This document shows, one piece after another, positions 1 through 9,131 of a DNA stretch of 64,000 bases. This DNA is from Heloderma charlesbogerti. Taxonomy: Eukaryota > Chordata > Lepidosauria > Squamata > Helodermatidae. The DNA lies in contig JANEZZ010002355.1 of the NCBI GenBank assembly GCA_026122225.1, positions 744,001-808,000 on the forward strand. The letters run 5' to 3'. Below the pieces are notes generated by a model, which saw nothing but the letters and a program-made list of their open reading frames with translations, did no database searches and was not told where the DNA came from. The translations under genes were made by a program, and so were the position numbers. How positions within the stretch are numbered: the stretch's first letter is position 1; every line of letters starts with the position of its first letter.

Positions 1-24
1 ACATATACAGCCAAGGGACATAAT

Positions 25-148
25 GGGTTGGAACCACCAGACTTAGCCATACTTTAAGTAGATCCATTGAAATCAATGGGACTTGTTAGTCATGACTACC
101 TTGGGTCCCATTGTTTTCAATGGGTCTACTCGAAGCACGATCCAACCC
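25..148. repeat. Palindromic MITE, GGTTGGATCC family, copy 1
   Basis: The two halves are imperfect inverted repeats: GGGTTGGAACC at the left end, GATCCAACCC at the right end, and mirrored blocks reading roughly 'caatgggact' and 'tcccattg' inside. Related copies lie at 14043-14162 and 22441-22531. No protein is encoded. The copy ends six bases before the Tc1 element begins. Confidence 0.7.
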
Positions 149-154
149 AATATA

Positions 155-375
155 CAGTCAGGGCCAGAAATGTTGGAACAAGGATAACTGTTTTGGCAGT
201 TGGCCTCTGTACACCACCACACTGAAGTTGAAAGAAAACACACCCAGATGGGAGCGAAGTCAGGACTTTCAGCTGTAATTCAAGGGGTGTGACAAAAGTG
301 GGGCACTAACCATTCAGGAAGGACAGCCAGTGGCATACCCCCCCCATCATTGGTGGCTCATAAGTAATGGAACAA
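155..375 (+). repeat. Left terminal inverted repeat of the Tc1 element
   Basis: The arm pairs with 1578-1801 over its whole length, from CAGTCAGGGCCAG to TAATGGAACAA. An inverted repeat this long matches the IR/DR class of Tc1 transposons, in which transposase binds both the outer end and an internal site. The internal direct repeats were not separately confirmed. Confidence 0.9.
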
Positions 376-509
376 TGGCTGACAAGCAGCTGCATGGCCA
401 GGTGTGGCCTGTTTCCTGGGTACCCCATGACCAAGCAAGCAGATAAAAGGCCTGGAGGTGGTTCTGAGTCTTACATTTGCATTGGTAGCTGTTCATTGGA
501 ACTCCCAAC

Positions 510-1546
510 ATGAGGTCCAAAGAGGTGACCATGTGAGTAAAGGAGGCCATCATTAGGCTGAGGAAACAAAATAAACCCATCAGAGAGATCGCAAAAACAG
601 TGGGAGTGGCCAATACAACAGTTTGGAACATCCTGAAAAACAAGGAATTAACTGGCAAGCTCAGCAACAGCAAAAGGCCTGGAAGACCACGGAAGCCAAA
701 TAAAGCGGATGACCACAGAATTCTGCTCATGGTGAAGAAGAAGCCTTTCACAACATCTAGCCAGGTCAAGAACACTCTTGCAGAAGTAGGCATGTCATTG
801 TCAACATCTACAGTCAAGAGACGGCTTTATGAATGTAAATACAGAGGCTTCACAACAAGGTACAAACCACTGGTAATGCTCAAGAACTGAAAGGCCAGAT
901 TAGCCTTTGCTAGCAAACACCAAAAAGCCTGCCCAGTTCTGGAATAAGATTCTTTGGACTGAAGAAACCAAGATTTACCTTGTACCAGAATGATGGGAAG
1001 AGTAAAGTATGGAGAAGGAAAGGAACAGCTCATGATCCAAAGCATACCACACCATCTGTCAAACATGGTGGAGGCAGTGTTATGGCATGGGCATGTATGG
1101 CTGCCAATGGAACTGGGCCACTGGTGTTTATTGATGACCTGACTGCTGATAAATGCAGCAGGATGAATTCTGAAGTGTATAAGGTTATATTTTCTGCTCA
1201 GATTCAGCCAAATACTGCTAAACTGATAGGACATCGCTTCATATTGCAGATGGATCATGACCCAAAACATACAGCAAAAGCTACCCAAGAGTTTCTCAAG
1301 GCAAAGAAGTGGGATGTTCTTCAATGGCCAAGTCAGTCACTTGATCTCAACCCAATAGAGCATGCCTTTCACTTACTGAACGCAAGACTGAAGGCAGAAA
1401 GACCCCCAACTAAGCAGCAGCTGAAGGCAGCTGCAGTAAAGGCCTGGCAAAGCATCTCGAGGGAGGAAACTCAGCATTTGGTCATGTTCATGGGTTCCAG
1501 TCTTCAGGCAGTCATTGACTGCAAGGGATTTTCATCTAGGTATTAA
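510..1546 (+). pseudogene. Tc1-type transposase pseudogene (DD34E family)
   Basis: The product would have been a DNA-binding, cut-and-paste transposase of about 340 residues. The ATG at 510 is followed by a stop at 534. Reading on in the same frame gives a helix-turn-helix (IREIAKTVGVANTTVW) and an AT-hook-like GRPRK linker, up to a stop at 888. A frameshift near 925 and one extra base near 977 lie before the catalytic half (980-1546). That half contains QMDHDPKHTA and DLNPIEH, with exactly 34 residues between the second catalytic Asp and the Glu. The segment matching the first catalytic motif reads WTEETKI where the family normally has D-E-T, so the first catalytic Asp appears replaced by Glu. 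The family call is firm; the copy cannot make an active enzyme. Confidence 0.92.
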
Positions 1547-1577
1547 AGACGATCCTTAAGTTTGAAATTATGTTGGT

Positions 1578-1801
1578 TTGTTCCATTACTTATGGACCAC
1601 CAATGATGGGTGTGTGTATATGCCACTGGCTGTACTTCCTGAACGGTTAGTGCCCCACTTTTGTCAAACCCCTTGAATTGCAGCTGAAAGTCCTGACTTG
1701 GCTCCCATCTGGGTGTGTTTCCTTTCAACTTCAATGTGGTGGTGTACAGAGGCCAACTGCCAAAACAGTTATCCTTGTTCCAATATTTCTGGCCCTGACT
1801 G
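1578..1801 (+). repeat. Right terminal inverted repeat of the Tc1 element
   Basis: This is the inverse complement of 155-375, ending CTGGCCCTGACTG next to TA at 1802-1803. It differs from the left arm by point changes and a small CA-rich insertion near 1612-1622. Confidence 0.9.
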
Positions 1802-1803
1802 TA

Positions 1804-3300
1804 CAGAGTATGATCTAGAGAAATTTACCTCTGTTCTACTCCCACTTACATCAGCAGAGAATTCAGGGATTTGCCAAACCCCTTCCCTTTGGGATGAGTC
1901 ATTTATCATCTTTTGAAGACTTAAGGTCCTTGCACTGAAACTTTACCAGGGTATTTGTGCAGGCTGAGATATTCCCACAGGGGAAAAATCAAATCAAGAT
2001 CCCATGTTAGAAAAATGCCAGTGTCTCTCTTCCTGTGTTCTCCCTGTACCCAGCTCCAATGTGCACTACTCCACACACAGGAACCCCTTGCTGCTTACCC
2101 ACCTCTGTCACAGGCATCTCTCATGCAAGTGGACAACTGCGCTCATGGGAGGGGGTAGGCATACCTGATGATACACATAGAGGAAACAGACTAAAGCAGC
2201 CCCAAAGTGCTTTCTCTGACAAGAAAACTTGCTATTTTTTCCCAAGGAGGGCTATTTTACATAATATGTTCTCATGTCTCAAAATATGACTCAAAATATG
2301 TCGTTATGACTCAAAATTCACATGTCATCATCGCTCTCCCAAATCTGGTAATTGATTTGCCCTTCCGTTATGAGCTTTGCATGGGCAGCGTAGCAGTTTT
2401 CTAGGCACATACCTACGTCGGAGGCTGCTAGGCACTGCACAAAAGGACAGAGCCAAAGTCCTGGTGCCATTGGCCCCAGATGCTGCTGTGCATGAATAAA
2501 CCAACCAACATGAATAGATAAGCTACATTGCATGTGGATTCACACATGCATCTGACCCGTTCAGTGTGATTCTCAGCACCCCTACACATGATGCCTATGA
2601 ATACACATTTCCAGCTCCTTCATACAGAAGCAAATGTACACATGCTGACATAGTAACCACCAGCAGCAATATTTCCTACACACAGTACTAGCTGCACGAA
2701 ATATCTTGCTGTGCCTGACTATCTCCAGAGGAATCTCATGAGAGGAATGTCCATGTAAAAAATCCAAACACTCCCCCCCCCGCCACCCAATATGTGAATT
2801 GTCCCTATGTGCACAATATATTTCTGCATTCTTTCCAGCAGCTTTTTGGGCCTCATTCATGCAACTAATTACATGCAGCTTCCAAAGCATAATGATCCAA
2901 CTGAGCCATAGTCTCTCAGGGATCCACACCAGTCCAAGAACTTCCCTGAATGTTTCAGAGTGTGTTTGAGAGATACTTTGGAGCCTGTGTATGGATGTAA
3001 TGATGAATCAAGATTCTTGTGGATTAAGAGCCAAAAGGAACGCTATTAGCATAACTACCTTCACCTCTGGCAGAATTATTCTCCATTTCTAGACCAGGGA
3101 AACATTTTTGGGAAGATCAACCTGAAGGCGCAAAATATCTTGAATTCATTCATTCTCTCATAGTTAGGCCTGTAATTAGGCTTATAATTGGACTTGGAAA
3201 ACCAGAATATGGTTAGGCTTGTAACTGGGCTTGGGAACCAAACTATTCCCCCTCCCCCAACTTCAGGAAATACCTTGATTTATTTTGAGTCCAGTTATGA
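1804..3300. other. No recognisable feature
   Basis: AT-moderate, apparently unique intronic sequence. The short open frames on both strands match no family I know and have no consistent codon pattern. There is a C run near 2770. Confidence 0.5.
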
Positions 3301-3304
3301 GTCA

Positions 3305-3645
3305 CATTGGACCTTGCCATGATCTCTCTATGGAATTCACTACCACAAGATGTAGTAATGACCACCAAGCTGGGTGGCTTTAAAAGATGATTGGGTAAAT
3401 TCATGGAGGAGAAGGCCATCAATGGCTACTAGTCTTGATGGCTATATGCTACTTCTATTACCAGAGGCAGTAAGCCTATGTACACCAGTTGCTGGGGAAC
3501 ATGGGTGGGAAGGTGTTGTTGCATTCATGTCCTGTTTGTGGCTTTCCTGTGGGCTACTGGTTGGCCTCTGTGTGAAGAGAATGTTGGACTTGATCTTGAT
3601 AGACCCTTGATCTGATCCAGCAGGGCTCATCTTATGTTCTTATAT
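3305..3645 (+). mobile_element. Old CR1/L3-type LINE 3' end
   Basis: In sense, the sequence resembles the last codons and 3' UTR of CR1-group LINEs: a decayed 'WNSLP-like' stretch, then text equivalent to GFK-EKFMEEKAINGY, ending with 'gatccagcagggctc' and 'tcttatgttctta'. The same sequence occurs inverted at 49025-49470. It is heavily decayed, with several stops. Confidence 0.65.
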
Positions 3646-3711
3646 TCTCCCCCAAATCCCTAATGATCCTCCAAACCTGCTTTGTCACCTGCAAGGCTCC
3701 AATCCTTCTTT

Positions 3712-3748
3712 TCCCTTCCCTCCCCTCCCCTCCCCTTCCTTTCCATCC
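3712..3748. repeat. Pyrimidine-rich simple repeat
   Basis: Irregular (TCCCC)n-like tract. It has no coding value. Confidence 0.8.
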
Positions 3749-3972
3749 ACTTATCTGGCTGCTGGCGGCAGTTGCAGCAAAAGGGAGGTCTTCCCACTTC
3801 CCCGCTCTGGGACCAGGTCAAAGTAAACCTGGGAGATATAGTTCCCCCAGATATTACTACGGCTGTCAGTAGCCCTTGAGAAAACGACACTTCCTAGGTT
3901 TTCTTATAGAAGGCATGCTGTATAGCAGCACACCAGCTTCCTCAGATGGGGTGGGATGTCCTGCTGCTGTGA

Positions 3973-4266
3973 CAGGGTTGGCCTAAGGCATTTTGCTACC
4001 AGAGTTAAGGAAAAGATGGTGTCCCCATCCCCTGGTTCCATGTACAGAAGCTGATTGGACTGGCAGTTTAATCTTATTTCAACATTGGCACTGGGACAGT
4101 GTCCCCCATTGCACCTGAAGGCAGCAGGCTAGCTTTGGAGGTGCAGGGCAGGCTGCAGGGCACACACGGCTCTGCCTCCAACACCTTGGCACTGCACCCT
4201 GCCCCTCAGCATCTGCTACCTAATCTGGTGGCTGCCTCACTTTGCCTAATGGTAGGGCTGGCCTTG
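3973..4266. mobile_element. Non-autonomous hAT-like MITE, CAGGGCTGGCC family
   Basis: The left end reads CAGGGTTGGCCTAAGG and the right end is its inverse (TTTGCCTAATGG...GGGCTGGCCTTG). Flanking octamers TGCTGTGA and TGCTGCCA agree at 6 of 8 positions, consistent with an old hAT target duplication. Relatives lie at 8791-9131, 55737-56001 and, cut by the window edge, 63853-64000. Confidence 0.6.
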
Positions 4267-4717
4267 TGCTGCCACTACTGCTGGAGAAAACAGCCAAGTA
4301 ATGGGGTGACAGGGAAGGGGAGGAATGGAGGCTTAGAGACTTGTGGGTAGGAATGAGTGGATTTACAGGCTGGGTGTATGGAAAAGGAGAAGTAATTAAA
4401 TTCTTCTCCATCTCAGATTAAAATCTGAGCCACAGAAGAGTTATGACCGTGTAATGCTCACCTTAAACTTGACACAAGAAATATGGGCCACTAAAGGCTT
4501 GTATTTCTGAGCCAGGAAATATGAGTTTTGGTCACATCACTCTTATTTAATGAAGTCAACTGTCTACATACTGTCAAGCAACCATCACAGCTGTTTCAGA
4601 ACATTTCATTACTACTTTTAATTTAAACTTTGCTTTCAGTAATTTTTCATTGTCTGTAATCCTTAATGTCTTCTAAAAAATACCATGCATCCATAAATTA
4701 CAAGCTTCAGTCATTAA
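4267..4717. other. No recognisable feature
   Basis: AT-rich unique-looking sequence between two MITEs; nothing identifiable. Confidence 0.5.
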
Positions 4718-5031
4718 GGATGCAATCCTATCGATTGTGCCCTCAACGATCAGAAGCCTCTGAACTCAGAGGCTTCTAGTCATCCAGTGCTGGGCAGGAG
4801 GAGTGGTGGAGGCAATCTTCTCCTCTCCTCCTCATCCTCCCACCCTGCATTTTTTGCTAGATTGGCTTTTTTGCCCATCTAGCAATGGTGCTTTGGAGGG
4901 GGAGGGAAGGAGACTGAAGAGGCCTCAGTATTGCTCATATCCCAGCCTCTTCAGTCTCCCCCCTTCCCCCCTCTGTGTGGTTGCTTTTCCACCCTTGGAG
5001 GGCAGCCGGTGCAGTTCTTGCCATGCCAGCT

Positions 5032-5070
<39 letters not shown>

Positions 5071-5174
5071 ATGTCTGACTCCCCCTTCCAAGGCTGGAGC
5101 GCTGTCTCAGCGGTGGAAATCCCCACTATCCTATGTCCTCCCAGACAATGTCCAGGGGCCATAGGATTGCTCCC
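4718..5174. mobile_element. Harbinger-like MITE, GGGAGCAATCCTAT family, copy 1
   Basis: The ends are inverted (GGATGCAATCCTAT and ATAGGATTGCTCCC) and flanked on both sides by TAA (4715-4717, 5175-5177), the 3-bp duplication typical of PIF/Harbinger. The interior is non-coding, pyrimidine-rich, and includes a TG microsatellite. Confidence 0.65.
5034..5069. repeat. (TG)n microsatellite
   Basis: About 17 uninterrupted TG units inside the Harbinger-like MITE. Confidence 0.95.
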
Positions 5175-5359
5175 TAACTTTGTTAATAAAATATGTTGAA
5201 GTGTATTACTTAATAATCATGGGTGCAGCTCCATTGCTATCCATAAATTACCTACAAGCATTAATAGATTTTTAAAAGCATTTGTAGGCTCATATTTTTG
5301 GGGATGTGTCTTTTATTCCATTATATGAGCACAAATTATATTTAAGCAATAAACCACCT

Positions 5360-5835
5360 GCCAGACAAATATCTGATCAGATGGGCCAGTTCACCTCTTG
5401 AGGCCTTTATTGGTGGTGGCTCCATGTTTATGGAATTCACTCCCCCTAGAAATCGTGTGGCTCCATAATTATTAATTTTTTAAAAACCCTCTTAAGATGT
5501 ATTTATTTCAGTCTGTGCTTTACTAATTCAATTATCTATGCTTTGGATTAATTTATACTGTTCATTTTAAGGGGAATATGTCATTGTTTTTAAATGATGA
5601 TTTTATGTTCTGTTTTATCTTAAAACTGTACAACACATTATTAGAGCTGCTATGCCCTGAGAGGTGGTTTAGAAATTTGATAATAAACAAGAACATAATA
5701 CAATGGACTGCACATGAGAACTACTGTGTAAGAACTGGCAGGCATGATGTGCACAGTCACATTACATGTGAACTGCTTAGGGATTTTATTATATGTATCA
5801 ATATATAAATACCACAAAATAAATAAATAAATAAA
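5360..5835 (+). mobile_element. L2-type LINE 3' end fragment
   Basis: The sequence resembles the end of an L2 ORF2 ('atggaattcactcc...', compare W/MEF-LP) followed by a T-rich 3' UTR, a 'ctgagaggtggtttagaaatttgataataa' -like stretch, and an AAATAAATAAAT tail. It is too decayed to read as protein. Confidence 0.5.
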
Positions 5836-6189
5836 CAAAGGGTGCAGAACCTGAGCCAAATCTGGCCCTCCAAGGGTCACAATTTAGCCCTTCAGGGTTT
5901 CCTAGAAGGCCTCACATCCCTCCCCAGCCCTTCCCCCTTATCCCCAACAAAATTGTTTGGTGGTTTCCCAGCTTTTGTGCAGTTTTCTTCCCATTCTAAA
6001 AGGTTGAAATGCCTTTCCTAAGGCTTATTTACAGGCAGTAAGTGCTTTAAGCTAAAATATGCTGCTATGGGGGGGGGGTGTTACGCTGTCCCTTTTCCCT
6101 TTGGCCCTGCAAATCACTGGAATGCAGCCCCCGAGAGCTTCTCTGAAATCGAATTTGGTCCTCTGGCTGAAAGGGGTTCTGCACCCCTG
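5836..6189. mobile_element. hAT-type MITE, GGGTGCAGAACC family, copy 1
   Basis: Left end GGGTGCAGAACCT and right end GGTTCTGCACCCCTG are inverted repeats. Interior text 'ctggccctcc' and 'gaaatgcctttcctaagg' recurs at 35365-35692 and, inverted, at 48344-48615 and 21036-21372. It inserted directly after the A-rich L2 tail. No open frame. Confidence 0.75.
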
Positions 6190-6489
6190 ACATAAATGGT
6201 GACAGCTGCACCTAGAGTCCTCAGGTGGAGAAGCCAGCTCTCACAAACATCACCTCTCTGTGGGTATTGTCTGGCCACGGGACCAGAAGTACAGCCCCTG
6301 CCTTGTGTGCACCAGAGGTTCTCATGTGGTGCTCATACTGTAGGCATGAACCAGTTCAGTGATCCGTTTCCGAGAAATTGTTCAAGCTAGTCTGTAAAAT
6401 TCAGAAATAATAAAGCTGTCATTTGCCTCAGATTCTTGGTAGGTTTGAAATGTCTAAATACTTACAGAGAATCCTGAGTGGGGTCAGGA

Positions 6490-7735
6490 AGAAAGCCATG
6501 AATGACCTGCCCGTTGAAATGTGCCTGCTGACCTCCTTGAAGGTTTTTAAGCAGGCATTAAAGACTATTATTCCGGCAGGCCTCCCCTTTTGAGAACTCG
6601 TGTTCCTTTTGCTGACTCTTGTATCCAGTTTTTACGTGGTGTGGTTTGAAGCTGTGTTGTTTTATTGTTGGTTTTTCGTTTGTTAAATTGTTTTTATTCA
6701 AAGTAGGGATGGCAGAGAATTCTGCCACGGATTCCAGTGAGGCCAGATTCTAAAGAATCCCCCGGAATCCATGGTGGAACGGCCTCCTGCCCCCCCGCCC
6801 CCCCCCACGGAATCCCCCGGGATGGAACTTACCTGGGGCAGATGCGGCGGTTCCGGCGGCGGCAGATTCGGCAGTGGCGGCTGGTCTCCTGGCAGGCCGC
6901 AGCCGGGCTGCTGCGGCCGCCATTGCCGTCCTTGCAGCTGTGATAGGCTACGTAAGAATTTATGTAGCCTATCATGGATAACCCCCCCCCCAAAAAAACC
7001 CAGCGTACACAGATGGCAGCGGCTACAGCGGCCGTCATTTGTGTTTCCTATTTTTCGCCGTTCTAGCCTACGTAAATATTTACATAGGCAATTACGGCAA
7101 AAAAAAGGGAACTGCAAATAGTGCCCACTATGCTATTTGCAGTTCCCTTTTTTTTCGCCGTAATTGCCTACGTAAATATTTACATAGGCTAAAATGGCGA
7201 AAAATAGGGAACGCAAATGGCGGCCGTCATAGCTGCCGCCATTTGCATACGCCGTTTTTTGGGGGGGGATGCCATGATAGGCTACGTAAATTCTTACATA
7301 GCCTATCACGGCAGCCTGGAAGGACACTAATGGAGGCTGCTACGGCGGCCGCCATTTGCGTCCCCACCAGCCCGTCCACGGCCGGAAGTCCTGCTGCGGA
7401 CAGCCCTGGCTGGCTGCTCCGCGGAGCAGAGCCGGCTGGGCAGGATTCCGGTGGGGGAGGACCGGATCGCCTCCCCCCCCATCGAGGATTCCGGGGGGAG
7501 GGACGGAGTGCCTCCCCCCCAGCAGATGCCCCTACCGGAGCAGGTAAGGGATTCGTACATCCCTAATTCAAAATGTTTTAGTTATATGTTGTTTGTGTAT
7601 ATTGTCTGTATGCTTTTATGTAAATGGATTTTAAACTTTGTATATTGTATTTTAATGTTTTAACTTTTGTAAACTGCCCAGAGAGCTTCGGCTCTGGGGC
7701 GGTATAGAAATGTAATAAATAAATTAAAAATAAAG
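6490..7735 (+). mobile_element. L2-type LINE 3' end, split by a multi-hairpin element
   Basis: Before the insertion the sequence reads as a decayed ORF2 C-terminus (NDLPVEM...FKQALKTII). After it comes the family's 3' UTR, ending in 'actgcccagagagcttcggc', 'ggcggtatagaaatgtaataaataaa'. The same 3' sequence ends the L2 copy at 38757. Target duplication ATTCAAAG/ATTCAAAA flanks the inserted element, so the two halves are one older L2 copy. Confidence 0.75.
6704..7565 (+). mobile_element. Multi-hairpin hAT-type element, copy 1 (862 bp)
   Basis: Termini are TAGGGATGG and GTACATCCCTA; flanking octamers ATTCAAAG (6696-6703) and ATTCAAAA (7566-7573) form a near-perfect 8-bp target duplication, the hAT hallmark. 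The interior contains palindromes with TACGTA-type cores: 6943-6976, a large one centred near 7116 (arms including GGAACTGCAAATAG), and 7273-7311. CpG-rich, GC-rich ends flank it. A consensus splice donor lies on the minus strand at 6833/6832 (CCCAG|GTAAGT) and on the plus strand at 7543/7544 (GCAG|GTAAGG), both pointing outwards. Open frames inside are by-products of composition. No transposase is present, so it depends on another element. Confidence 0.85.
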
Positions 7736-8559
7736 CTAAAAATAAGGTGGCTGCCCTGCTTCATCCCCTGCCCGGCCACCTCAGGCTGGCTAGGGTAGAA
7801 GGCTGGGGAGCAGTTTTGCCACACCGTTCATCCTGGAAAATCCATGCATGTCCTGTTTTCCCCCCAATGGACATGCGGCTGGCATAGCTGACAGGCCTGG
7901 ATCAAGCCCAACTGGGGGAATGTGTCCAGTGGATCCAAAGGCAGTTCCTTCACACCTACAAAATGCCCCATTTCAGGCTTTTTGCCCAGCTCCTGCTGCC
8001 AGCAGGAGAAACACTGGTGAGAGCAATCCACCCACCCACCCACAGCAGGGGTCTCTACCATGGCAAAGGCCCCCTCATCAACAGAGAGGCACCAACACAT
8101 CCTCTTAACCCCTTACAGCCATCAGTGTCACAGTGTGTGCGCTAGGATTGCACTCTCAATCATACATACACACACACACACACACAAATATATGTATTTA
8201 TGTGTAAATAAATATACACATTTTGATTGACTAAAACATATCCTGATGAATCAGCTGGGGGGAAAATTGAGGGAAAATATTATTTTTAATACAAATACTT
8301 ATTAAAAACAGCATGGCAACCACCATCTTAAAAGAGGTTTCTGCCCATTTCTCTCACATAAGAGATTTTGCCTCACATAAGAGAGATGTGCATGCGCTTT
8401 GCCCAAAAACAAACAAATGAATGCTTCAAAACTATTTTTACTCACATGCATATTTATTCAACTTTAATTGATTAATCAATTAATCGGCTGAAACTGAAAT
8501 GATTCATCAACTACGCTTGTTTTAATTGGGTGACAACTGCAGTTATTAGATTGCAGATT
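7736..8559. other. No gene; one CA microsatellite
   Basis: GC-moderate then AT-rich sequence with a (CA)n run at about 8164-8186. No family recognised. Confidence 0.5.
8164..8186. repeat. (CA)n microsatellite
   Basis: About ten CA units followed by AT-rich sequence. Confidence 0.9.
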
Positions 8560-8722
8560 CTTCTGTTATCAATGTGTTTGTTTTTAGTTGATGGGCTTTT
8601 ATTAAATGTGTTTTTATTTGAATTATTTAAGTATAACGCTGTTACTTTATTTGTATTTTATTGTTAATCACCTTGAGCACTATTTTTAGTGGAAAGGTGG
8701 GATATAAATTTGATAAACAAGT
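8560..8722 (+). mobile_element. L2/SINE-type 3' tail fragment
   Basis: The string 'accttgagcac...tggaaaggtgggatataaatttgataaa' is the shared 3' tail of L2-type LINEs and the SINEs they mobilise. An equivalent tail ends at 24597. Confidence 0.5.
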
Positions 8723-8790
8723 GATACAGGTGATCCTGGACTGAGGAGAAATTTCAGACTAAAGTATCTAAGAAGCAACATGACCATAGG

Positions 8791-9131
8791 CAGGGCTATG
8801 CCATTGGGCAGAGGGAGGCGGATGCCTCAGGGGGCTGATTTTGGGTTTCGTGATAGGACAGCAAATTCTTAGATATATTTAGAGCACAATCCTATGCATG
8901 TTTAGACAGAAAAAAAGTCCTACAGTTCCCAGCATTCCCCAGCCAGCACTGCTGGCTGGGGAATGCTGGGAGTTGTAGGTCTTTTTTCTGTCTAAACATG
9001 CATATCTTTTACTAGCAGGGTGGCAGGGAAAGATACTTGAGGGATTTATTTCTGCCTCAGGTGGCCTTCCGTACTAGGCACCTTGATGGGGAGGCCATTT
9101 GCTGCAGCAAAATATATTGAGAGAGCCCTAG
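8791..9131. mobile_element. hAT-like MITE (CAGGGCTGGCC family) interrupted by a palindrome
   Basis: Left end CAGGGCTATGCCATTGGGC resembles the ends at 3973 and 55737; the right side carries 'gcctcaggtggcc' and 'gagagcccta'. A palindromic repeat (8885-9004) sits in the middle, so this is a nested pair. A target duplication was not found. Confidence 0.45.
8885..9004. repeat. Palindromic MITE with CATTCCCCAGCCAGC core
   Basis: The arms pair over about 50 bp: 'atgcatgtttagacagaaaaaa' side against its inverse, with 'cccagcattccccagccagc' meeting 'gctggctggggaatgctggg' at the centre. A shorter relative is 18811-18931. Confidence 0.75.

Larger units (their letters stand above)
155..1801 (+). mobile_element. 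Tc1/mariner-type DNA transposon, full length but inactive
   Basis: The element runs from CAGTCAGGGCCAG to its inverted copy CTGGCCCTGACTG. It is flanked by TA on both sides (153-154 and 1802-1803), the target duplication expected for Tc1/mariner. About 220 bp at each end form inverted repeats (155-375 and 1578-1801) that still match closely, with mostly point differences. The 1.65-kb length fits the Tc1 family. The central transposase is broken by stops and frameshifts, so this is a fossil copy. Confidence 0.93.

Noticed and set aside
7039..7566. Open frames inside the multi-hairpin elements (for example 175 codons)
   Set aside because: They read through palindromes and GC-rich ends, are not kept in the other copies, and show no domain.
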